This document shows positions 1 to 5,518 of a stretch of 7,227 bases of DNA, one piece after another. The notes beneath the pieces are model-generated. The model saw only the letters and a list, made by a program, of their open reading frames with translations. It was not told where the DNA came from and did no database searches. The position numbers and the translations under genes are program-made. Every line of letters begins with the position of its first letter. Within the stretch, counting starts at the first letter, position 1. This DNA is from Bordetella parapertussis (GTDB taxonomy: Bacteria > Pseudomonadota > Gammaproteobacteria > Burkholderiales > Burkholderiaceae_B), in contig CAMDNZ010000083.1 of NCBI GenBank assembly GCA_945903445.1, positions 1 through 7,227 of the forward strand, read 5' to 3'.

Positions 1-74
1 TTGTCCAGCTGCTCGGCTAGCTTCAGCAGCCCTATCTTGTTTCGGATTACCTTATGATTCTGGGCCATGTTCAT
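1..74 (-). CDS. IS481-family transposase, N-terminal fragment at the window edge
   Basis: Minus-strand translation from the ATG at 74 gives 24 codons that run off the window, beginning MNMAQNHKVIRNKIGLLKLA. This resembles the N-terminus of a group of IS481-type transposases, in which a short basic lead (MAxNHKVIRxK) precedes the helix-turn-helix region and, further on, a DDE integrase core. Only the lead is present here, so neither the DNA-binding domain nor the catalytic triad can be checked. A second in-frame ATG at 68 is an alternative start. An AGGA-type ribosome-binding sequence lies upstream of the ATG at 74. The assignment rests on recognising a short segment, and whether the gene is intact beyond the window is unknown. 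Confidence 0.65.
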   Translation of the reverse strand, partial: MNMAQNHKVIRNKIGLLKLAEQLD

Positions 75-144
75 CTCTGACTTTTCCTTTCAGGGCTCTT
101 GCCCTAGGTTAACGAAAATGTCAGATTAAGTTTTGACTAATACA
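1..144 (-). mobile_element. Terminal part of an IS481-type insertion sequence (partial)
   Basis: The start of a transposase gene reads leftward off the window edge, so this is the transposase-upstream end of an insertion sequence. Read on the minus strand, the sequence from about 144 begins TGTATTAGTCAAAACTTAAT and continues with TCTGACA. That fits an IS481-family terminal inverted repeat, since members of the family usually begin with TGT. The exact boundary is inferred, because the other terminus and any target-site duplication lie outside the window. A short perfect inverted repeat, AGGGC (92-96) and GCCCT (101-105), sits between the putative terminus and the transposase start and could form a small hairpin in its leader. 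Confidence 0.6.
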
Positions 145-156
145 GATAATAGCAGG

Positions 157-552
157 ATGAATCCCGTTCTTAGCCCCTCTTTGCGCCGTTTCGCCACCAG
201 CCTGTTGCTTGCGCTCATCGTGCTGTGTGTGGCGTGGGAGGCGTTTTTAGCGCCTATCTATCCAGGCGGCTCGTGGCTTATCCTCAAGGCGCTTCCCTTG
301 GCACTGCCCTTACGCAATATCTCCAGAGGGAATGTCTACACTTATCAATGGGCCAGCATGCTAGTGCTGTTGTATTTCGCCGAAGGGGTCATGCGGGCAT
401 GGTCCGATCTGAACCCCGTGTCAGCCGCGTTGGCCGGGGGCGAAATCGCGCTCAGTGTGTTGTTTTTCGTGACGGCGATGTTCTACGTGCGCCCCGCCAA
501 GCAGGCTGTGCGCCGTGCGCGCGCGACCGGCGATTCCAGGAGCGAGGCATGA
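157..552 (+). CDS. DUF2069 family inner-membrane protein
   Basis: A 131-residue protein from the ATG at 157. It is strongly hydrophobic, with about four predicted membrane helices: near residues 11-31 (LLLALIVLCVAWEAFLAP), 35-47, 60-76 (ASMLVLLYFAEGV) and 88-106 (GEIALSVLFFVTAMFYV). It ends in a basic cytoplasmic tail (RPAKQAVRRARA). The segment LKALPLALPLR followed by YTYQWASMLVLLYFAEGVMRAWSD is the characteristic core of DUF2069 proteins, which are small membrane proteins of unknown function in beta- and gammaproteobacteria. An in-frame TTG at 133 would add eight residues (MTNTDNSR), but it lies inside the putative IS terminus, so ATG 157 is preferred. Its stop codon overlaps the selO start as ATGA, which suggests a two-gene operon. 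The insertion sequence ends about 13 bp upstream and may have displaced the native promoter or start. No function can be assigned. Confidence 0.85.
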   Translation: MNPVLSPSLRRFATSLLLALIVLCVAWEAFLAPIYPGGSWLILKALPLALPLRNISRGNVYTYQWASMLVLLYFAEGVMRAWSDLNPVSAALAGGEIALSVLFFVTAMFYVRPAKQAVRRARATGDSRSEA

Positions 553-2087
553 CAGAACGATATCGTGGCGCAATGGTGAACGATGTGGCCGACTTGCGAG
601 TCGGCAATCGCTTTGCCGCGTTGCCCGAGCGCTTTTATACGCGGCTGCCTGCCCGGGGGCCCAGCGCGCCGCGCCTGTTGCATGCAAACGCCGAAGCCGC
701 CGCGCTTCTTGGTCTGGCGGCCCCCGCGTTGGATTCGCCGGCATTTCTGGCTTTGGTCGCCGGTCATGCGCCTCTGGTCGGCGGTAAGACCTTGGCAGCG
801 GTATATAGCGGCCATCAGTTTGGCGTGTGGGCGGGGCAGCTGGGCGATGGGCGTGCCCATCTGCTGGGCGATGTAGACGGCCCGCAAGGGCGGTGGGAGC
901 TACAGCTCAAGGGCAGCGGCATGACGCCCTACTCGCGCATGGGCGATGGGCGGGCAGTGTTGCGTTCGTCGGTACGCGAGTATCTCGCGGCCGAAGCCAT
1001 GGTGGGCCTGGGCATACCCTCTACCCGCAGTCTGGCGTTGGTGGCCTCCGACGATCCGGTTCGTCGGGAAACCATGGAAACCGCCGCCGTGGTGACGCGC
1101 ATGGCGCCTAGCTTCGTGCGTTTCGGTTCGTTCGAGCATTGGGCGGCGGCAGGCGATACGGAGGCGCTTTTGGCACTGCTCGACCATGTGGTCGATAATC
1201 ATTACCCCGAGTGCCGAGTCGACCCGAAGCAGCCCTTGGCAGCGGGACGCACGGCCTTACAGCTTCTGGCAGCAGTCGCCACGCGTACCGCCCGGTTGAT
1301 GGCGCAGTGGCAAGCGGTCGGGTTTTGCCACGGTGTCATGAACACCGATAACATGTCCATACTGGGCTTGACGCTGGATTATGGGCCGTATGGTTTCATG
1401 GACGGCACTCACGTCGGTCACATCTGTAATCACACCGACGTGCAGGGTCGCTATGCCTGGAACCGGCAACCGACGGTCGGATTGTGGAATCTCTATCGTT
1501 TGGCCGGTGCCTTGCAACCCATCGTGCAGGACGAGGCCGCTTTAAAGGCAGTGTTGGCCGACTACGAGGCGCAGTTCACCCTGGCGTTCAACCGTTCGAT
1601 GGGTGCCAAGATCGGTCTGGACGCGCTCGAGGAGGACGAAGACATCGAACTGGTAGACGACCTGCTCGCGCTAATGCACAGCCAGCGCGCCGATTTCACG
1701 CTGACGTTTCGTCGACTGGCCGATGCGGTACGGGGCGATACTGCGCCGGTGCTGGCTTTGTTCAGCGATCCGGTGCCGATAAAACGATGGATTGAACGCT
1801 TGCTGGCGCGCCACGCCGCGTCTGAGCGAGACTTCGCTGATGTGAAGCATTGTGCTTCGTCGGCAGAACATACCGCCAACGCCATGGACGCGGTCAATCC
1901 GCTTTATGTGCTGCGCAATCATCTGGCCGAACAGGCCATTGTTGCAGCCCAAGCAGGGGATCCCGGCGAGATCGAACGACTGATGGCCGTGCTGCGTCGA
2001 CCGTTCGAGGCGCAGTCTGGAGCCAGTGCCTATGCCGAGCTTCCCCCTGCCTGGGCGAATGAACTGGAAATCAGCTGTTCTTCGTAG
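549..2087 (+). CDS. selO: Protein adenylyltransferase SelO (YdiU)
   Basis: This 512-residue SelO/YdiU pseudokinase transfers AMP from ATP to hydroxyl side chains of target proteins; UMP transfer has also been reported for bacterial YdiU. The known family role is redox and stress homeostasis. Visible hallmarks are YSGHQFGVWAGQLGDGRA (residues 86-103), LQLKGSGMTPYSRMGDGRA (118-136, with nucleotide-binding K121), R184 in VTRMAPSFVRFG, and GFCHGVMNTDN (258-268). In the last, D267 and N268, together with D277 of LDYGPYGFMD, match the catalytic and metal-binding residues. The protein ends ISCSS. C510 and C293 (HICNHTD) correspond to the redox cysteine pair of E. coli SelO (C476 and C272). The bacterial form has Cys where eukaryotic SelO has selenocysteine. 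It is slightly longer than the E. coli protein (478 residues). The ATG at 549 overlaps the previous stop codon and follows AGGAG at 538-542, so the longer upstream reading frame is not used. The DGTHVGH stretch before ICNHTD departs from the commoner YxPxxICNHSD pattern. Confidence 0.96.
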   Translation: MTERYRGAMVNDVADLRVGNRFAALPERFYTRLPARGPSAPRLLHANAEAAALLGLAAPALDSPAFLALVAGHAPLVGGKTLAAVYSGHQFGVWAGQLGDGRAHLLGDVDGPQGRWELQLKGSGMTPYSRMGDGRAVLRSSVREYLAAEAMVGLGIPSTRSLALVASDDPVRRETMETAAVVTRMAPSFVRFGSFEHWAAAGDTEALLALLDHVVDNHYPECRVDPKQPLAAGRTALQLLAAVATRTARLMAQWQAVGFCHGVMNTDNMSILGLTLDYGPYGFMDGTHVGHICNHTDVQGRYAWNRQPTVGLWNLYRLAGALQPIVQDEAALKAVLADYEAQFTLAFNRSMGAKIGLDALEEDEDIELVDDLLALMHSQRADFTLTFRRLADAVRGDTAPVLALFSDPVPIKRWIERLLARHAASERDFADVKHCASSAEHTANAMDAVNPLYVLRNHLAEQAIVAAQAGDPGEIERLMAVLRRPFEAQSGASAYAELPPAWANELEISCSS

Positions 2088-2273
2088 TGCACGCCGTCAC
2101 GATGGGCCCTTTCGAGGCAAAAGATCTTTTTGTTGCGGAAATGATCGAGTATTTCCTCATAATGCGGTTAAAAACAAGCCTATCGAGCGGACCAAGTCTG
2201 CGTTCCCTATGTGTTTAACAGTCTGACACAGTGTGAGTGCTAACATTGCGTTGCAAGTGACGCGAGGTTGCAA
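2088..2273. other. Intergenic region between selO and the response-regulator gene
   Basis: This non-coding spacer should hold the selO 3' end and the promoter of the response-regulator gene. It contains a perfect 12-bp AT-rich palindrome, AAAAGATCTTTT (2119-2130), followed by a short T run. It also holds a small inverted repeat, GGAAAT (2137-2142) with ATTTCC (2151-2156). A weak sigma70-like pairing is TTGCGG (2133-2138) with CATAAT (2158-2163), but its spacer of 19 bp is long. Nearer the gene are an inverted repeat and a direct repeat, listed separately. There is no convincing GC-rich intrinsic terminator after selO and no supported small gene. Confidence 0.5.
2215..2243. promoter_or_regulatory. 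Inverted repeat resembling a degenerate CIRCE element
   Basis: The right arm GAGTGCTAA (2235-2243) is identical to a half-site of CIRCE, the HrcA operator (TTAGCACTC-N9-GAGTGCTAA). The left arm TTAACAGTC (2215-2223) matches the other half at 7 of 9 positions, but the spacer is 11 bp rather than 9. An inner imperfect palindrome, CTGACACAGTGTGAG (2223-2237), partly overlaps it. The position about 40 bp before the response-regulator start suits an operator. An HrcA site is doubtful because of the wrong spacing and the lack of a heat-shock gene nearby. It may be a site for another regulator, or chance. Confidence 0.3.
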
Positions 2274-2276
2274 GTG
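2250..2276 (+). repeat. 10-bp direct repeat GTTGCAAGTG at the response-regulator start
   Basis: Two perfect copies of GTTGCAAGTG lie at 2250-2259 and 2267-2276, 17 bp from start to start. The second copy contains the last base of the GCGAGG ribosome-binding sequence and the proposed GTG start codon at 2274. OmpR/PhoB-type regulators bind tandem direct repeats as dimers, so an autoregulatory site is possible. The 17-bp spacing is wider than the usual 10-11 bp period, so this could instead be chance. Confidence 0.45.
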
Positions 2277-3014
2277 CCAACAATGAAAAATTTCAATACC
2301 GCAGGTCAAATAACCGTCGGGTTGTTGGAAGATGACGCCGATTTTCGGAACGAGCTCGCACTCGGACTAGGCGGTTATGGTTTCGATGTCCGCTTTACCG
2401 CTGACGATGCCGCGCATTTCTATCGCTGCTTCGAAAAAACGCCGACCGATATCGTCATTCTCGATGCCAACGTGCCCGGCGATGACGGCTTTTCGGTCGC
2501 AACCCGTTTGCGCGCGCGCCATGCCGTGGGCATCATCATGCTGACCGGTCGGGTTGCGCTGGAAGATCGCGTGCGCGGATTGGAAGGCGGTGCCGACGTC
2601 TATCTGACCAAACCGGTCGACCTGCTCGAATTGAGTTCCATCATTCGTAGTTTGATGCGGCGCATGCGGATCACGTTCGCCACGGCGACCTCCTCGACCG
2701 AGGAAGTCGAGGCGGCCAACGTGCCGGGCGACTGGGGGCTGGCCGAGGGAGGCTGGACTTTGGTGGATCCTTTCGGTCGGTCGCTAGGTTTGAGCGCTCA
2801 GGAAAAGATTTTTATGCACGCATTAGTCGAGGTCGCAGGTTCTGTCGTCAGCCGCGAGCGTATGTCCCAACTATTTTCGCCCGAAGATCCGGACGGGTTC
2901 GAGGTGCGCCGAATCGACGTATTGGTCAGCCGCCTGCGTAGCAAAGCGCAAGCCATAGGAATGAAACTGCCGGTAGTCTCAGTTCGGGGCCAAGGCTACG
3001 TCTTCACTGCCTGA
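2274..3014 (+). CDS. OmpR/PhoB-family response regulator
   Basis: A two-component transcriptional regulator, 246 residues from GTG 2274. The receiver domain (about residues 13-127) keeps every key position: acidic pocket E19-D20-D21 (LLEDDAD), phospho-acceptor D64 (IVILDANVPGDDG), T91 (IMLTGR) and K113-P114 (YLTKP). A linker of about 30 residues (131-160) leads to a C-terminal winged helix (about 160-246). There RRIDVLVSRLRSKA is the recognition-helix region, and VRGQGYVF is the wing that ends OmpR/PhoB proteins. The domain has typical length and no truncation. GTG 2274 is chosen because GCGAGG (2262-2267) sits 6 bp upstream; ATG 2283 (243 residues) is a close alternative without a good ribosome-binding site. 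The gene faces the histidine kinase/cyclase operon and overlaps its last gene by 36 bp at the 3' end. The kinase at 4037-5518 is its most likely partner, by proximity only. Target genes cannot be read from the sequence. Confidence 0.93.
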   Translation: MPTMKNFNTAGQITVGLLEDDADFRNELALGLGGYGFDVRFTADDAAHFYRCFEKTPTDIVILDANVPGDDGFSVATRLRARHAVGIIMLTGRVALEDRVRGLEGGADVYLTKPVDLLELSSIIRSLMRRMRITFATATSSTEEVEAANVPGDWGLAEGGWTLVDPFGRSLGLSAQEKIFMHALVEVAGSVVSRERMSQLFSPEDPDGFEVRRIDVLVSRLRSKAQAIGMKLPVVSVRGQGYVFTA

Positions 3015-4031
3015 CAGGGGCGGCTCGTTCTTGGGACTGACGGGCGAGCCTTCTTCCAGGCCATGACAGCTGGCGCACACGACCCGGTTTCGACCTAAGC
3101 GTTTGGCGCGATACAGCGCGCTGTCGGCCAAGGAAATGTAGCGTGTAGGGTCGTTTTGCACCGGTGCCATGACGTGGATGCCGCCGACGCTGACGGTGAT
3201 ATGACCGAACGGCGAGGCGCTATGCGGCTGGGCCATGTCCTGAACCGCCTGGCGGATTTTCTCTGCGACGATTTTCATGCCACGCGCATCGGTATCGGGC
3301 AGCAACACCATGAACTCCTCGCCACCATAGCGACCCACCACATCGGCAGGCCGCAAGAGTGCCGAATTGAGGCAGCGGGCGACGGCGGTCAGGCAAAGAT
3401 CACCATGCGGATGTCCATAGTAGTCGTTGAGCGGTTTGAAATGATCGACATCGATCAGCAGCACGCATAGCGGATGGCCCGAGCGACGGGCGCGCAGGCA
3501 TTCGCGGTCGAGCATTGCCTGTATATGGCTGCGGTTAAATAGTCCAGTCAGACCGTCGATGGAGGCTTGTTGAGCCAGACGGGCGTGCGCCTGGATCTGC
3601 GCTAATTCGGTCTGCTTGCGTGTGGTGACGTCGCGTGCTGCCACGATTCGGCAAATGCGATCCGAGCGGAACCGCGAGGGCGCACTTAGATGCCACTCCA
3701 TCCACACCCAGTGCCCGTCGCGGTGTTTGATGCGCAAGACTTGAGGGGCCCCGGTGTCGCCGCGTTCGAGCATCAGTGCCATGTCGTCGGGATGAACGTC
3801 GTCCATCCACAAGCGACCGACCAAGGCTTCCGATCGATGACCGAGGATGCGTTCGACGGCGGGAGACACCAGTAGCCAGTGGCCGATATCGTCGACGGCG
3901 CCGGCGATATCGGGCAAGCGCTGCAAGACATACGCGTCATCGGGCGTGCGTAACCGCTTGCGCCATACCCGAATCAACGCCGCGGCCGCGATCGATAGTG
4001 CAAAGATGGCTATAGCGATTTCGACGGGCAT
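2979..4031 (-). CDS. Membrane-anchored PAS-GGDEF diguanylate cyclase
   Basis: This 350-residue protein is predicted to make cyclic di-GMP from two GTP. One N-terminal membrane helix (about residues 3-23) precedes a PAS domain with PAC segment (about 40-138; DDVHPDD and RDGHWVWMEWH are typical). The GGDEF domain (about 155-320) follows, opening with IDGLTGLFNR. The GGEEF active site (236-240) is intact, as are the metal-binding aspartates of LLIDVDHFK (D194, D196). The RPAD sequence five residues before GGEEF fits the allosteric inhibitory site (RxxD), so product feedback is expected. The tail of about 30 residues carries a CxxCH sequence (CASCH, 319-323) and is otherwise low in predicted structure. 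ATG 4031 lies 5 bp after the histidine-kinase stop codon. A TTG at 4040, overlapping that stop as TTGA, would add three residues. Neither has a clear ribosome-binding site, so translational coupling is likely. It is the last gene of the minus-strand operon. Confidence 0.93.
   Translation of the reverse strand: MPVEIAIAIFALSIAAAALIRVWRKRLRTPDDAYVLQRLPDIAGAVDDIGHWLLVSPAVERILGHRSEALVGRLWMDDVHPDDMALMLERGDTGAPQVLRIKHRDGHWVWMEWHLSAPSRFRSDRICRIVAARDVTTRKQTELAQIQAHARLAQQASIDGLTGLFNRSHIQAMLDRECLRARRSGHPLCVLLIDVDHFKPLNDYYGHPHGDLCLTAVARCLNSALLRPADVVGRYGGEEFMVLLPDTDARGMKIVAEKIRQAVQDMAQPHSASPFGHITVSVGGIHVMAPVQNDPTRYISLADSALYRAKRLGRNRVVCASCHGLEEGSPVSPKNEPPLSGSEDVALAPN
3022..3050 (+). terminator. Possible weak terminator after the response-regulator gene
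   Basis: A perfect 6-bp stem, GGCTCG (3022-3027) with CGAGCC (3045-3050), begins 7 bp after the response-regulator stop codon and is followed by TTCTTCC. The 17-base loop is long and the T tract is interrupted, so any termination would be inefficient. The element lies inside the coding region of the convergent cyclase gene. Confidence 0.25.
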
Positions 4032-4036
4032 GGCGT

Positions 4037-5518
4037 TCAATCTTTTTTGCAGGGCAGGATCATAGCGAAGCGGCTACCTACACCCACTTCGCTCGCGACC
4101 GCCAATTGGCCCCCCTGGCTCTCGCACAGGCTGCGCGCCAAATACAGACCGATGCCGGTGCCCTTGACTTCCCGATGGGCGGCTCGCCTGTAATTCCGTT
4201 CGAATATGCGACCGATATCGTTGTCGTCGATGCCCACGCCCCGATCGACAACGGCAAGCTCACCGGCCTGGCCGTCGCTATGGGTGCGCACTTGAACGAC
4301 GATGGCTTGGTTGGCAGGCGAATACTTGATTGCGTTATGCATCAGGTTACGCGCGACCACCGTACACAGCGACGGATCGCACCACACGATGACGGGCTCG
4401 GGCGCGTCCAGTACCAGTTTATGAGCCGCCTCGAGCTGTTGGGCTGCAATGACCATACGGGCCAATTCGACCAAATCGATGGACTGCTGCATCGGTGTGA
4501 GCGGCCCTGATTTGGCGCGCTCAGGATTGAAGAACGTGTCCAGCAGATCGGTCATGCGTCCGACCGATCGACGGATGCGAGCAATACGGCCATCGACCAA
4601 ATCACCGCTGCCCGACAGAATAAGCTCCAGCGATTGCGCGGCTGCGCTAATGGTGGACAAGGGCGCGCGCAGTTCGTGGGACATCATCGAGCCCATCTGA
4701 CTTTGCATATCGCCCGCGTGGGACAGTTGGCGTAAGGCGCGGTCCAATTGCTCGGATAAATCGTCACCCTGCGCGATCGCGCGCACCGCATTGGGTGCTG
4801 CCACGTCGGCAGGCGAAGGCCGCGGCGGTGCCGATCGATGCGGTGCGCTCGTTGGGGAGGCATGCGGCCGTTTGACCCATTCGCGTGCGAGACCCAAGGC
4901 AATCGCCATGACTGCGATGCACAGGAGGCGAGCGGTGCATAGCACCATCCATAACTCGTCGCCGGAGTGCGTCGTGTGCGAGAGCGGTCTCGAACAGAGG
5001 ATCAAGAGCGTGGGCATGACGCCGAAGCCGACAATCCAGGTCCATGCGATCAGGCGTTGAATGCCGCGTGCTTCACGCAGATAGAGCACGGCAAATATGG
5101 CGACCATGAGTCCACCGGCCAAACACCAGTACAGGGTAGCTGCCAGACTGGGGGCATGCGCGTTCCAGATCAGGGCGGACGCCATGATCAAGGCAATGAC
5201 CAGCGCGTTGATGCTGCACCCGGCACGAATGGCCGCGCGCAGTTTGGCCGGCGCGTTGTCGAAGACTCGTGGGGTCAGCAGCATGACGACCAGGAAGGCG
5301 CCTAGTGTGCCGATGACCATCAGGGGCGATTCGAAACTGTGGCCATGGATCACGGCAATCATGCGAGTCGCTTCCATCGCCACCCAGGCCATGGTTGCGC
5401 CGAACAGCGGGCCTTGGCGCCAGGCCAGCACACCCAATGCGAGCATCAGGGGAGCCAGCATCCCCGCGAGAATGCCAAGTTCGAAGCCGGGCAAGTGCGC
5501 GAAGAGGTGATTGATCAT
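4037..5518 (-). CDS. Sensor histidine kinase with a seven-helix membrane domain
   Basis: A 493-residue inner-membrane histidine kinase. The N-terminal half has about seven hydrophobic helices (near 14-33, 39-58, 64-83, 98-118, 126-147, 155-175 and 188-210) joined by short loops, with no large periplasmic domain and no evident HAMP. A proline/alanine-rich linker (217-242) leads to the kinase core. The H box is SMMSHELRAPLSTIS with H281 as phospho-site. The N box is NLMHNAIKYSP (N391, N395), G1 is VDRGVGI (D425, G427, G429), the F box is around F439, and G2 is GTGIGL (453-458). All residues needed for autophosphorylation are visible. The ATG at 5518 overlaps the stop codon of the preceding gene (ATGA). 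The upstream ribosome-binding site is poor, which fits translational coupling. No receiver domain is attached, so it needs a separate regulator; the convergent OmpR-type gene is the only one in the window. The ligand is unknown, but the membrane bundle suggests sensing within the bilayer or through short outer loops. Confidence 0.93.
   Translation of the reverse strand: MINHLFAHLPGFELGILAGMLAPLMLALGVLAWRQGPLFGATMAWVAMEATRMIAVIHGHSFESPLMVIGTLGAFLVVMLLTPRVFDNAPAKLRAAIRAGCSINALVIALIMASALIWNAHAPSLAATLYWCLAGGLMVAIFAVLYLREARGIQRLIAWTWIVGFGVMPTLLILCSRPLSHTTHSGDELWMVLCTARLLCIAVMAIALGLAREWVKRPHASPTSAPHRSAPPRPSPADVAAPNAVRAIAQGDDLSEQLDRALRQLSHAGDMQSQMGSMMSHELRAPLSTISAAAQSLELILSGSGDLVDGRIARIRRSVGRMTDLLDTFFNPERAKSGPLTPMQQSIDLVELARMVIAAQQLEAAHKLVLDAPEPVIVWCDPSLCTVVARNLMHNAIKYSPANQAIVVQVRTHSDGQAGELAVVDRGVGIDDNDIGRIFERNYRRAAHREVKGTGIGLYLARSLCESQGGQLAVASEVGVGSRFAMILPCKKD

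Noticed and set aside
225..548. N-terminal extension of the selO reading frame upstream of 549
   Set aside because: It overlaps the DUF2069 gene in another frame and its translation shows no SelO-like features. ATG 549 has a good ribosome-binding site and matches the family N-terminus.
483..887. Minus-strand open frames opposite DUF2069 and the start of selO
   Set aside because: They are antisense to well-supported genes and have no domain motifs or ribosome-binding context.
2119..2135. AAAAGATCTTTT palindrome with T run as a selO terminator
   Set aside because: The stem is AT-rich with no GC clamp, and the self-complementary centre leaves no proper loop. It is noted only as a palindrome in the intergenic entry.
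2026..2226. Small + strand frame running from the end of selO into the intergenic region
   Set aside because: Half of it is selO read in another frame; the rest has no recognisable motif and no convincing start signal.
2979..3078. Frameshift or sequencing error causing the overlap of the two convergent genes
   Set aside because: The regulator ends exactly at the usual winged-helix terminus, and the cyclase tail is simply an extension after a complete GGDEF domain. Neither gene needs correction.
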